Of a stretch of 64,000 nucleotides of DNA, positions 10,484-18,429 are shown one piece after another. This stretch comes from Novosphingobium sp. (GTDB lineage: Bacteria; Pseudomonadota; Alphaproteobacteria; Sphingomonadales; Sphingomonadaceae). The notes under the pieces were generated by a model, which searched no databases, was not told where the DNA came from, and worked only from the letters and a program-made list of their open reading frames with translations. The DNA lies in NCBI GenBank assembly GCA_017744735.1, contig JAGIAR010000001.1:1-64000 (forward strand), in the 5' to 3' direction. Made by a program: the position numbers and the translations under genes. The number at the start of each line of letters is the position of its first letter. The first letter of the stretch is position 1.

Positions 10484-11292
10484 CTCAACCCGCCGAACAA
10501 GGCATCTCCGGCAAGGCAGACCAGACGGGCGAGCAACGCCAGCAGCGCCACCGCACCGGCATTTTCGCCCGGAACGGCGATTGCGAGCAGCACTGCCTCG
10601 CGCACGCCGACGCCGCCCGGCGCGACGGGAACCAGAAGGCCCGCCGTCCAGGCCAGAAAAAAGCGACCGGCCAGCCGGCCCGGATCGTTCGCGAGCGTGC
10701 TCAGCGTGCCAAGCGCGATGATCGAGCCTGCGTAAATCCCGAAGAACAGAAGTTGCCAGGCGAGGCCGGCCATCAGCGGGCGAGACGGTTTGATTGCGAG
10801 CACCGTTCCCGCGGCAATCGTACCGGCGGCCGCCCACCAGCCCATTCCCGCTTGCAGGAATGCCGCCAAGGTCACCGCGATTCCAACATGCAGCGCCGCC
10901 TCGACTACGCTGGCCCGCACCATGGCGCGATGCTCGAGCCCGTGCCGCTGGCCGATCACCTGGCGCGAAACATATTGGAAAACCGAACCCGGCAGATATT
11001 TGGCCATGACGCCGGGACCGTAAATCGCGTAGACTTCGGCAAATGCGAGCCGGCGCCGCGGCGACGCCAGTGCCGTCCAAGCTTTCGCCAAAAGGCCGAG
11101 CGAAGCAGCATAGACGACGGACAAGATCGCGGCCGCCAGCCAGTCCTGCCAGCCCAGCGCCAGGATCAGTGGGCCGAGATCCAGCTTCGCCAGCGCGCGG
11201 CCGAGATAGATCAGGCTGGCGATCAGCAGTGCAAAGCCGGCCCAGCGGCCCAGCACCTTGCGCCATGAGGGCCGGCGGGCCGTTTCAGGCAT
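10435..11292 (-). CDS. YbhN/LPG-synthase-TM-like integral membrane protein (UPF0104)
   Basis: 285 residues of mostly membrane helices. VYAIYGPGVMAKYLPGSVFQYVSRQV and AWTAGLLVPVAPGGVGVREAVLL are the hallmark blocks of the MprF flippase-like (lysylphosphatidylglycerol synthetase TM region) family. Members without the synthetase domain are thought to move lipids or lipid-linked intermediates across the inner membrane. The start codon lies within the end of the upstream methyltransferase gene (8-base overlap), so the two are co-translated. In this setting a role in lipid-linked sugar transport is plausible but unproven. Confidence 0.82.
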   Translation of the reverse strand: MPETARRPSWRKVLGRWAGFALLIASLIYLGRALAKLDLGPLILALGWQDWLAAAILSVVYAASLGLLAKAWTALASPRRRLAFAEVYAIYGPGVMAKYLPGSVFQYVSRQVIGQRHGLEHRAMVRASVVEAALHVGIAVTLAAFLQAGMGWWAAAGTIAAGTVLAIKPSRPLMAGLAWQLLFFGIYAGSIIALGTLSTLANDPGRLAGRFFLAWTAGLLVPVAPGGVGVREAVLLAIAVPGENAGAVALLALLARLVCLAGDALFGGLSYLVASRSTRENRQAF

Positions 11293-11938
11293 GATGCAAG
11301 ATGCTGGTATGATCCGGATAGGGAACGCAGAAGGATCGGCCGAAATAGTGGCTTTCGCTCAGTCCGCTATGCGCGATCGCGCCGCGGTAGCGTTTGCGGC
11401 CGGAATCGTCGAACAGTACGATCCCACCCGGCTTCAAGTGCGGGATAGCCGCCATGAGACAGTCCGCGCGATGGCGGCCGTCCACGACCACCAGATCGAA
11501 ATGGCCGCCCACCTCTGAGATCGCGCCGACGTAGGAAGCTCCCCCGTCCACGATCGGGCGTTCCAGCAGCGCTACGTTCGCTAAGGGCGCCAGCATCTTG
11601 CGAAATTCACCCATGAACGCGGCGTCATGCTCGACCGTCAGGACTTCATGCGCGCGCTTCGCCAGCCAGGCCGTGCTTGCACCGGCGCCATATTCGAAGA
11701 CGCGCGCATTGCGGCGAGCCGCGAGAAACCGTTCCACCTCGCGCGTGGCTGCGACGTTCCACCACGGCAGGCCCAGTTCGGCCATCTTCCTGATATCGTA
11801 AATCGCCAGCAACGACGCGAACCAGCGCCGCCAGCCGTAAGGATCGCTTTCTTCCGCCGCCGCGAAAAGTGGTTTCGTCGGACCGAAACCGCCAATCGCG
11901 TGCATCATTGCGATATAGGAGCGCTTGACCAACACCAT
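11285..11938 (-). CDS. Class I SAM-dependent methyltransferase-like protein
   Basis: 217 residues. Motif I is VFEYGAGASTAWLAKRA, followed by VLTVEHDAAF (ribose-binding acidic residue), FDLVVVDGRHRADCL and LKPGGIVLFDDSGR, the normal order of a Rossmann methyltransferase. The G/A-rich loop EYGAGAS is slightly atypical. The C-terminus is short and basic. It overlaps the YbhN-like gene by 8 bases and is the first gene of that pair. The substrate is unknown; an envelope sugar or lipid is the contextual guess. Confidence 0.75.
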   Translation of the reverse strand: MVLVKRSYIAMMHAIGGFGPTKPLFAAAEESDPYGWRRWFASLLAIYDIRKMAELGLPWWNVAATREVERFLAARRNARVFEYGAGASTAWLAKRAHEVLTVEHDAAFMGEFRKMLAPLANVALLERPIVDGGASYVGAISEVGGHFDLVVVDGRHRADCLMAAIPHLKPGGIVLFDDSGRKRYRGAIAHSGLSESHYFGRSFCVPYPDHTSILHHA

Positions 11939-12108
11939 TCGGGTTCCTCGTTTACTGACGGCAATCCCGCATTAACCACGCAATGCCTTTAGAATCGTTA
12001 AATCGATGTGCGCACGGCGTGGCGGCGGATAATCCACAATCAATGCATTCATGGCTTGCGGCCCGCCGCCAAAGACGCAAATGCCGCATGCGCGGGGGAG
12101 AGCTTCGG

Positions 12109-13632
12109 ATGGCAGCGCGGGCAGATCGTATTTTTGACGAGCAGGTGTGGCAGCGCCCGCTCGCCGCCGTGAACGACATCACAGCAAAACTCGATCGGGT
12201 GCTGCTGAATCGGGCCGTCTGGCTTGCCGCGATCCTGTTCGCACTGGCGTTGCAGACTGCGCTGATCTTCAGCCATGAACCGTGGCTCGACGAATACCAG
12301 GCGGTCCAGCTCGCGGTCCAGGCCCCCGATTTCCCCAGTCTGCTCGCCTGGCTCAAATACGAAGGCCATCCGCCGTTATGGTACGCCATCCTGCGCGGAA
12401 TGGCGCATTTCATGGACCCGTTGGCGACGCTGCCGGTCGCGGCATTGCTGATCGCGATGCCGACGCAGGCCGCCATCCTCTTCGCCAGCCCGTTCTCACG
12501 GGCGGAACGGCTAATGATTGCTCTGAGCGAATTCGTGATGTTCGAATTCCTCACGCTCTCGCGCAGCATGACCCTTGGGGTCGCCCTGTTCGTGCTGGTG
12601 CTTACGTGCTGGCGCCGGCGCTGGGCATGGCTCGCCATCGCGATTCTGCCATTCTGCGACTTTTTATTCGGTGTGCTGTCGGTGGTCTGCGTGCTGCTCA
12701 AATATCGCGAGAAGAGCCTTTGGTGGCCGGGTGTGGCGCTGTGGCTCGCGAGCGGTCTTGTATCCGCATGGACCGTGCTGCCCGCGCCTGACGCCCTGCC
12801 GGCACTGGCGACGAACGGCATCGGCAAGGATCTGTTTTCCTGGCTGATGTTCATCGGCACGCTTGCCTTTCCTTTCCAGGGCGGGCTCGATCCCGGCTGG
12901 GACCAGCCGCCGTTTCCGATCGCGGGCCTGCTCGGCCCTGCCTTCCTGTGGTTCGCTTGGCGGCAAACCGCGAGCAACCACTTCCACCGGCTGCTGATGT
13001 TCGGCTTCCTCGGCCTGACCCTCGCTTTCAGCCTCGTGGTCTACCCGCTCGCGATCCGGCATCTGATGCTAGCAGCCTTGCTTCTGATCGGTCTTGCCTG
13101 GCTGCGCGCCGACACCGGCGAGCGCCTTTCCGCCGGCTTTCGCTTGTGGCTCGCCCTCGCCGCGGCATGCGGCGTCGCGACGGCGGCGATAAACCTGCTC
13201 CTGCCGTTCGACACTGCGCAGGCTGCAGTCAACGAGATCGAACGGCGGGGATTGGCCGGGAAGCATTGGATGGTATTCCCGGATTCGCGCGCGCAGGGCG
13301 TTGCGGCGATTTCCGGCATGGAATTCGAGCGGACCAAACGGATGTGCATGCAAAGCTTCATCCGCTGGGACTACAACGCCGGCTTGAGGAATCCGCAGAT
13401 GGTCGAGGATTATCTGCGGGACGCGGTCAGGACTCACGGGCGCTTTTACCTGATAGGCGATATTGATCTGTCCAAACGCCTGCCGCCCGAACTCGTCATG
13501 CCGATCGCTCACATACCGGCGGGTTACGACCGGTTCGCTTTCCACCTGTTCGTCATCGGACCAAGCAGTCCGGAACGCCAGATCACCCTTCCGCGCTGCG
13601 TGCCTGATCAACGGCCGTTCGCCCGCCTGTAG
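12109..13632 (+). CDS. Polytopic membrane protein, probable GT-C glycosyltransferase
   Basis: 507 residues from the ATG at 12109, picked because GGGGGAGAG sits just upstream; earlier in-frame ATGs lack a ribosome-binding site and would add a charged, low-quality leader. After the first membrane segment the loop reads FSHEPWLDEYQAVQLAVQAPDF and GHPPLWYAILRGM, the H-E-x3-DE pattern typical of GT-C sugar transferases with an acidic catalytic motif. About ten hydrophobic segments and a C-terminal periplasmic domain follow. It is the third polytopic transferase-like gene of the block. Confidence 0.75.
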   Translation: MAARADRIFDEQVWQRPLAAVNDITAKLDRVLLNRAVWLAAILFALALQTALIFSHEPWLDEYQAVQLAVQAPDFPSLLAWLKYEGHPPLWYAILRGMAHFMDPLATLPVAALLIAMPTQAAILFASPFSRAERLMIALSEFVMFEFLTLSRSMTLGVALFVLVLTCWRRRWAWLAIAILPFCDFLFGVLSVVCVLLKYREKSLWWPGVALWLASGLVSAWTVLPAPDALPALATNGIGKDLFSWLMFIGTLAFPFQGGLDPGWDQPPFPIAGLLGPAFLWFAWRQTASNHFHRLLMFGFLGLTLAFSLVVYPLAIRHLMLAALLLIGLAWLRADTGERLSAGFRLWLALAAACGVATAAINLLLPFDTAQAAVNEIERRGLAGKHWMVFPDSRAQGVAAISGMEFERTKRMCMQSFIRWDYNAGLRNPQMVEDYLRDAVRTHGRFYLIGDIDLSKRLPPELVMPIAHIPAGYDRFAFHLFVIGPSSPERQITLPRCVPDQRPFARL

Positions 13633-13736
13633 ACGATCGCCCATTTAGACAATCGCAAGTTTTCCAAACTATTCACCATTCAAGATCAGGAATTGTCAGT
13701 CATGAACTGGCACCCGACGGTTTCATGGAGCGGGGA

Positions 13737-15269
13737 ATGAGTGCATTCGGACGGAAGAACGGCGTAAGCGGCATGGCGCCTGGCGCCCGGCCCAGCTTCG
13801 GCGTTGCGAAGCCGATGAAGGGCGGCGAGCTGCGCAAGCCGGGCGTTCCGCCGCCGGGCGCTTCCGCACCGGGCGGCGACCAGTTCCCGCCGCTGCCGGG
13901 CGACGGCGCGCTCACCGATCCTTCGAACTTCGCCAAGAGCGACGCGATGAGCCGGCTGGCCGACCGCGCCAACCAGGTCGTCGACAACACCGCCCAGATC
14001 GAAGGCTTCGAGGCCAGCGTCCACAAGATCAAGGAACAGGTGCTGCCGCGCCTGCTCGAACGCGTCGATCCGGAAGCCGCCGCGACCCTTTCCAAGGAGG
14101 AGCTCTCCGAGGAATTCCGCCCGATCATCATGGAAGTGCTGGCCGAGCTCAAGGTCACGCTCAACCGCCGCGAGCAGTTCGCGCTCGAAAAGGTGCTGAT
14201 CGACGAATTGCTCGGCTTCGGCCCGCTCGAGGAACTGCTCGGCGATCCGGACGTCAGCGACATCATGGTCAACGGCCCGAACCAGACCTACGTCGAACGC
14301 AAGGGCAAGCTCCAGCTCGCGCCGATCCAGTTCCGCGACGAACAGCACCTGTTCCAGATCGCCCAGCGGATCGTCAACCAGGTCGGCCGCCGCGTCGACC
14401 AGACCACCCCGCTCGCCGACGCCCGCCTCAAGGACGGCAGCCGCGTCAACGTGATCGTTCCGCCGCTGTCGCTGCGCGGCACCGCGATCTCGATTCGTAA
14501 ATTCTCCGAGAAGCCGATCACCATCGACATGCTGCGCGACTTCGGCTCGATGAGCGACAAGATGGCGACCGCGCTGAAGATCGCCGGCGCCTGCCGCATG
14601 AACGTGGTCATTTCGGGCGGTACCGGCTCGGGTAAGACGACCATGCTCAACGCCCTGTCGAAGATGATCGACCCGGGCGAGCGCGTGCTGACGATCGAAG
14701 ACGCGGCCGAGCTCCGCCTGCAGCAGCCGCACTGGCTGCCGCTCGAAACCCGTCCGCCGAACCTCGAGGGCCAGGGCGCGATCACGATCGGCGATCTCGT
14801 CAAGAACGCCCTGCGTATGCGTCCGGACCGGATCATCCTGGGCGAAATCCGCGGCGCGGAGTGTTTCGACCTCCTCGCCGCGATGAACACCGGCCACGAC
14901 GGCTCGATGTGCACGCTCCACGCCAACAGCCCGCGCGAATGCCTCGGCCGTATGGAAAACATGATCCTGATGGGCGACATCAAGATTCCGAAGGAAGCCA
15001 TCAGCCGGCAGATCGCGGAATCGGTCGATCTGATCGTGCAGGTCAAGCGCCTGCGCGACGGTTCGCGCCGCACCACCAACATCACCGAGGTGATCGGGAT
15101 GGAGGGCGACGTGATCGTGACCCAGGAACTGTTCAAGTTCGAATATCTCGACGAGAGCGAGGACGGGAAGATCCTCGGCGAGTTCCGTTCGACCGGCCTG
15201 CGGCCCTATACGCTGGAAAAGGCCCGCCAGTTCGGCTTCGACCAGGCCTATCTCGAAGCCTGCCTGTAA
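13737..15269 (+). CDS. cpaF: CpaF-type secretion/pilus assembly ATPase
   Basis: 510 residues. The long Gly/Pro-rich N-terminal tail is followed by the CpaF domain (DELLGFGPLEELLGDPDVSDIMVNGP), Walker A SGGTGSGKTTML, ITIEDAAELRLQQ, and the Walker B/Asp-box region RMRPDRIILGEIRGAE with the His-box GHDGSMCTLHANSPRE. It powers assembly of Flp/Tad pili at the inner membrane. The ATG at 13737 is preceded by GGAGCGGGGA; an upstream ATG at 13725 is in frame. No other tad/cpa gene is in the window, so it stands apart from the usual cluster. Confidence 0.95.
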   Translation: MSAFGRKNGVSGMAPGARPSFGVAKPMKGGELRKPGVPPPGASAPGGDQFPPLPGDGALTDPSNFAKSDAMSRLADRANQVVDNTAQIEGFEASVHKIKEQVLPRLLERVDPEAAATLSKEELSEEFRPIIMEVLAELKVTLNRREQFALEKVLIDELLGFGPLEELLGDPDVSDIMVNGPNQTYVERKGKLQLAPIQFRDEQHLFQIAQRIVNQVGRRVDQTTPLADARLKDGSRVNVIVPPLSLRGTAISIRKFSEKPITIDMLRDFGSMSDKMATALKIAGACRMNVVISGGTGSGKTTMLNALSKMIDPGERVLTIEDAAELRLQQPHWLPLETRPPNLEGQGAITIGDLVKNALRMRPDRIILGEIRGAECFDLLAAMNTGHDGSMCTLHANSPRECLGRMENMILMGDIKIPKEAISRQIAESVDLIVQVKRLRDGSRRTTNITEVIGMEGDVIVTQELFKFEYLDESEDGKILGEFRSTGLRPYTLEKARQFGFDQAYLEACL

Positions 15270-15322
15270 TCTCCGCCGGCCGAAAACCGGGGCGGCGGAA
15301 TGAACGCGCGTCCGTCAGGAAC

Positions 15323-15344
15323 TTAATATAGGTTAAACCGTTAA
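15323..15344 (+). promoter_or_regulatory. Cluster of three TTAA boxes (CtrA-like)
   Basis: Three TTAA elements begin at 15323, 15333 and 15341, spaced by 6 and 4 bases. CtrA binds TTAA-N7-TTAA, so the spacing is close but not canonical. They lie about 40 bases before the response-regulator gene and downstream of cpaF. Assignment to CtrA is inference. Confidence 0.35.
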
Positions 15345-15351
15345 TCTTTTT

Positions 15352-15365
15352 TGACAACATTGTCA
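15352..15365. promoter_or_regulatory. Inverted repeat TGACA-N4-TGTCA
   Basis: A perfect five-base inverted repeat (TGACA, ACAT, TGTCA) ends 15 bases before the ATG of the response-regulator gene. It overlaps a TTGACA that could act as a -35 element. A repressor or autoregulatory site is possible. Confidence 0.35.
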
Positions 15366-15380
15366 GTAGAGACGGAACCT

Positions 15381-15767
15381 ATGCTCGAGCACACCCCTGT
15401 CCTGATCGTGGAAGACGAGGCCGTCGTGGCGATCGATCTCGCTTTCGCGGTGGCGGACAACGGGGGCGAGGTGATCGGGCCTGCCCATTCGATCGAGGAG
15501 GCGTTCCGTATCCTGCCCCAGCATCCGGTGCAGGCCGCGATCCTCGATTTCGAACTGAATGGACGCGATGTCGTTCCGCTGGCGCGGCATCTGTTCGAAG
15601 CCGACATTCCCTTCGTGTTTCATACCGCCAATGCGCTGCCGCTGGAACTCGCCGAGCAATGGCCCGAGGTGCCGGTGCTGCTGAAACCCTGCCCAACCGC
15701 TCTGCTGATGGAGACGCTTGCGGGTGAGATCCGGAAACGCGCGGATCGCGCCCGCACCGCGGCCTGA
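15381..15767 (+). CDS. Single-domain response regulator
   Basis: 128 residues forming only a receiver domain: VLIVEDEAVVAIDLA gives the acidic pocket, AILDFELNGRDV the phospho-acceptor Asp, VFHTAN the switch Thr and VLLKPC the conserved Lys. There is no output domain, so it probably acts by protein contact or as a phosphate shuttle, like the single-domain regulators of alphaproteobacterial stress and cell-cycle signalling. An in-frame TTG at 15351 exists, but the ATG at 15381 fits the domain start. No kinase is adjacent. Confidence 0.85.
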   Translation: MLEHTPVLIVEDEAVVAIDLAFAVADNGGEVIGPAHSIEEAFRILPQHPVQAAILDFELNGRDVVPLARHLFEADIPFVFHTANALPLELAEQWPEVPVLLKPCPTALLMETLAGEIRKRADRARTAA

Positions 15768-15770
15768 TCT

Positions 15771-16004
15771 TTAGCGGGACACCCAGCCCTTCAGCGCCAT
15801 CGTCATCAACACCACGCCGACCAGCGTGAAGGCGAAGAACAGCTTCGGCCAGGGGACCCATCCCGCGCGATCGACATCGCGGCGTCTCGCGCGGCGATGA
15901 TCGGCCCAGATCGTGAAGCCGGCGGCCAGGAAGCAGCCCATGCCCCACAGGCCGGCGATGGTCGCCTCGCTCGCAAAACGCAGGCTGTCAGGCTCTTGCA
16001 GCAT
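15771..16004 (-). CDS. Small membrane protein, function unknown
   Basis: About 77 residues from the ATG at 16004 (a TTG at 16040 would add 12). Two hydrophobic segments (ATIAGLWGMGCFLAAGFTIWA and KLFFAFTLVGVVLMTMAL) flank a strongly basic loop (DHRRARRRDVDR), so it is probably a two-pass inner-membrane protein with the loop in the cytoplasm. It converges with the response-regulator gene, three bases apart. I do not recognise it. Confidence 0.55.
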   Translation of the reverse strand: MLQEPDSLRFASEATIAGLWGMGCFLAAGFTIWADHRRARRRDVDRAGWVPWPKLFFAFTLVGVVLMTMALKGWVSR

Positions 16005-16069
16005 GCCGCGCGCTATGCCGGGCGGCACAGCGGGCGGCAATCCCCGGACGGTGCGGGATGCGGGCCGGT

Positions 16070-16094
16070 GGAACCGCGCTTCGCTCCAGCCGTT
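16070..16094 (+). promoter_or_regulatory. EcfG-type general stress promoter (GGAAC-N16-CGTT)
   Basis: GGAAC at 16070-16074 and CGTT at 16091-16094 are 16 bases apart, matching the alphaproteobacterial sigma-EcfG consensus GGAAC-N16/17-CGTT. It lies 36 bases before the first entericidin gene, a fitting position for the transcription start. Entericidin-like genes are frequent EcfG targets in sphingomonads. Confidence 0.7.
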
Positions 16095-16130
16095 GGGTGC
16101 CTGTCAATTTTGCCTCGAAAGGAGCCAGTC

Positions 16131-16265
16131 ATGGCCAGGAAAATCGTCATCGCCGCTACCCTCGGGTTGCTCGCCCTCACCGCAACCGCCTGCAACACCG
16201 TAAAGGGCGCGGGCCGCGACATCGAATCGGTCGGCAAGGCAGGCGACGACGCGATCAATCACTGA
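16131..16265 (+). CDS. Entericidin A/B-family lipoprotein (copy 1)
   Basis: 44 residues with a strong AAAGGAG ribosome-binding site. The lipoprotein signal peptide ends at the lipobox LTATA-C, followed by NTVKGAGRDIESVGKAGDDA, the entericidin core that repeats in the next gene. The mature peptide is a tiny lipidated amphipathic helix in the envelope. Entericidins in E. coli act as a toxin/antidote pair tied to stationary-phase lysis; here the role is more likely envelope stress. An EcfG-type promoter precedes it. Confidence 0.88.
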   Translation: MARKIVIAATLGLLALTATACNTVKGAGRDIESVGKAGDDAINH

Positions 16266-16292
16266 ACCGTCACATCGCAGGTGACTTCGGGC

Positions 16293-16319
16293 ATTCGCCG
16301 GAATAATGCTCCGGCGAAT
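16293..16319 (+). other. 10-bp perfect stem-loop between the two entericidin genes
   Basis: ATTCGCCGGA (16293-16302) pairs with TCCGGCGAAT (16310-16319) across a seven-base loop. There is no T-run, so it is not a standard intrinsic terminator. It ends 20 bases before the second entericidin start and could adjust stability or translation of the second gene relative to the first. Confidence 0.6.
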
Positions 16320-16339
16320 AGCTCGAAGGAACCTGCTCG

Positions 16340-16492
16340 ATGACCCGCAATTCCAAACTGGCGAAATTCGCTTTCGCCCTCAGCCTGGCAACGCTCGCAC
16401 TCGGTGCGGTCGCCTGCAACACCGTCAAAGGTGTCGGCAAGGACATCGAGTCCGCCGGCCAGGCCGGAGACGACGTGATCCACGGCAAATAG
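16340..16492 (+). CDS. Entericidin A/B-family lipoprotein (copy 2)
   Basis: 50 residues, MTRNSKLAKFAFALSLATLA, then the lipobox LGAVA-C and NTVKGVGKDIESAGQAGDD, nearly the same mature core as copy 1 (16131-16265). GAAGGA lies upstream of the ATG. The tandem pair probably arose by duplication. The signal peptides differ much more than the mature parts. It probably shares the EcfG promoter upstream of copy 1, modulated by the hairpin in between. Confidence 0.85.
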   Translation: MTRNSKLAKFAFALSLATLALGAVACNTVKGVGKDIESAGQAGDDVIHGK

Positions 16493-16499
16493 GGCGCCG

Positions 16500-17201
16500 T
16501 CAGGCTTCCATTTCGTATCGCTGTTCGTAACGATGCACGGCGCGCAGCAGCGCGTCGTGCTCATGGATGAACTTGCCGCCGGCCCTTTCCAGCGCGAGCC
16601 CCAGGATCGCCTCCGCCAGCTTGTGGGCCGAGATCGAACGATACCGGCGATTCTTGCCCTGGAGGAACAGATCCGCAAGCGGACTGGCGATCCTCCCCAG
16701 CCCTTCCGCCGGGCGCAGATCGTCCTGCCGCGATCCCCGGATCAGGCCGGGGCGCAGAATGTCCAGCCGCTTGAAGTGAAGCTTGCCGAGCGCGATCTCG
16801 ACCTCGCCCTTGACCTGCAGGTACAGCGTCTTGCTGGCCAGGCTGGCACCGATCGACGAGACGAAGATGAAGTGCGGCACGCCCAGCGCCTTCGCGGCCT
16901 GCGCGACGTCCATCACCAGCTTGTGGTCCACCGCCCGGAACGCCTCCGGGTCGCGCCCCGCCTTGCGCCAGGTGGTGCCGAGCGCGCAGACCAGCACGTC
17001 GGGCCTGACCGTTTCGATCACTTCGGGCCACAGCTCCGTCGGGGCCAGTCGCATCTCCATCCGCGCGCCGGGCGGCAGCGGGATTTCGCGGCGGGCAACC
17101 GCGGTCAGGCGGAAATCGGTCTTGCCGACCAGCTCCTGCATGGTCGTGCGGCCGACAAGCCCGGTCGATCCGAACAGCGCCAGTTTAACGGGTTCAGACA
17201 T
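16500..17201 (-). CDS. NAD(P)-binding Rossmann protein (TIP30/HTATIP2-like)
   Basis: 233 residues. The N-terminal dinucleotide-binding loop is LALFGSTGLVGRTTMQEL, followed by VLVCALGTTWRKAG and FIFVSSIGA, matching atypical short-chain NAD(P)H-binding proteins of the HTATIP2/YbjT group. The usual catalytic YxxxK is replaced by LYLQVKGEVE, with Y and K in a Y-x4-K arrangement, a known feature of this group. The ATG lies inside the end of the dGTPase gene (8-base overlap), so they are co-translated. The substrate is unknown. Confidence 0.8.
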   Translation of the reverse strand: MSEPVKLALFGSTGLVGRTTMQELVGKTDFRLTAVARREIPLPPGARMEMRLAPTELWPEVIETVRPDVLVCALGTTWRKAGRDPEAFRAVDHKLVMDVAQAAKALGVPHFIFVSSIGASLASKTLYLQVKGEVEIALGKLHFKRLDILRPGLIRGSRQDDLRPAEGLGRIASPLADLFLQGKNRRYRSISAHKLAEAILGLALERAGGKFIHEHDALLRAVHRYEQRYEMEA

Positions 17202-18354
17202 TCGAGAGCCCTTCGGGGACTTTGCCAAAGATCTTGGCGTATTGGTCGATTGCGAAACGGTCGGTCATGCCGGCGATGAAATCGGCAATGTGGCGGCTGC
17301 GCCCGGGCTCGCCGGCAGGATGCGCCGCGCTCCAGCCGTCGGACATCAGCGCCGGCTCCTGCGCATAGGCGGCAAACAGCCCCGCAATCACCTGCTGCGC
17401 TCGCTCCGCGGTCGCGATCTGCTCGGGATGGTAATAGAGCTTCTCGTACATGAAGCTTTTCAGCCGGCGTTCTTCCACCGCGAAATCGGGCGAGAAGCTC
17501 ACCAGCGCCCGGCCCGCCCTGCGCACCTCTTCCACCGATCCGATCCCGCCCAGATTGGCGCGCGTCCGTTCGAGCAGATCGTTGACCATCAGGCCGATCT
17601 GCGTGCGCACCAGTTCGCGCAACTGCGCTTCGCGCGGGGCGCTGGGAAAGCGCTTTTCGACCGCCCGCCACTGGTCCGCGAGGAAATCCAGGCCGAGCAG
17701 ATCGTCGAGGATCAAGAAACCCGCGCGCAGCCCGTCGTCGATGTCGTGGTTGTCGTAGGCAATGTCGTCCGCCAGGGCCGCGACCTGTGCTTCGAGCGAA
17801 GGCCAGGTGTCGAGATCGAGCGGGTAGGCCGCGTCGATCTCCTGCATCGCCCAGCCCGGTGAAGTGAGCGGTCCATTGTGCTTGGCGAGGCCTTCGAGCA
17901 CTTCCCACGAGAGGTTCAGGCCCTCGTGGTCGCAATAAGGGCTCTCGAGCCGCATCAGCGTGCGCAGCGACTGCGCATTGTGGTCGAACCCGCCCGCCGC
18001 CTCCATCGCAACGTCGAGCGCCTTCTCTCCCGCATGGCCGAAGGGCGGATGGCCGATGTCGTGCGCAAGGCACAGCGCCTCGGTCAGATCCTCGTCCAGC
18101 CCCAGCGCGCGGGCCAGCACGCGACCGATCTGCGCGACTTCGATGCTGTGGGTCAGGCGGACCCGGTAATGGTCGCCGTCGGGGGCGATGAACACCTGGG
18201 TCTTGTGGCGCAGGCGGCGGAAGGCGATCGAATGCACCACCCGGTCGCGGTCGCGCTGGAACTCGCCGCGCGGCCCGCGCGCACCGGCGCGGCTTTCCGC
18301 AAATTCGCGGCCGCGCGACTGCGCGGGGTCGGAAGCGTAGCGAGCCCGGTTCAT
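17194..18354 (-). CDS. dgt: Deoxyguanosinetriphosphate triphosphohydrolase-like protein
   Basis: 386 residues, HD-superfamily. RVRLTHSIEVAQIGR supplies the first His, CLAHDIGHPPFGHAGE the HD pair, and ALADDIAYDNHDIDDG the distal Asp, the complete metal site. It removes triphosphate from dNTPs, balancing deoxynucleotide pools. The length and the N-terminus (SRGREF..., RDRDRVVHSIAFRRLRHKTQVF) fit the short alphaproteobacterial dGTPase class. It is the first gene of a pair with the Rossmann protein. Confidence 0.93.
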   Translation of the reverse strand: MNRARYASDPAQSRGREFAESRAGARGPRGEFQRDRDRVVHSIAFRRLRHKTQVFIAPDGDHYRVRLTHSIEVAQIGRVLARALGLDEDLTEALCLAHDIGHPPFGHAGEKALDVAMEAAGGFDHNAQSLRTLMRLESPYCDHEGLNLSWEVLEGLAKHNGPLTSPGWAMQEIDAAYPLDLDTWPSLEAQVAALADDIAYDNHDIDDGLRAGFLILDDLLGLDFLADQWRAVEKRFPSAPREAQLRELVRTQIGLMVNDLLERTRANLGGIGSVEEVRRAGRALVSFSPDFAVEERRLKSFMYEKLYYHPEQIATAERAQQVIAGLFAAYAQEPALMSDGWSAAHPAGEPGRSRHIADFIAGMTDRFAIDQYAKIFGKVPEGLSNV

Positions 18355-18429
18355 TGCGCGCCCCCTAACGCACGGCGCACGTCATTGCGAGGGACAAAGC
18401 GGTGCCGGGATCCCGGCCGCTCGTCAAAG

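Noticed and set aside
18361..18420. Possible third copy of the dispersed repeat between the dGTPase and coiled-coil genes
   Set aside because: It shares only short pieces (CCGGGATCCCGG) and lacks the two-hairpin order and length.
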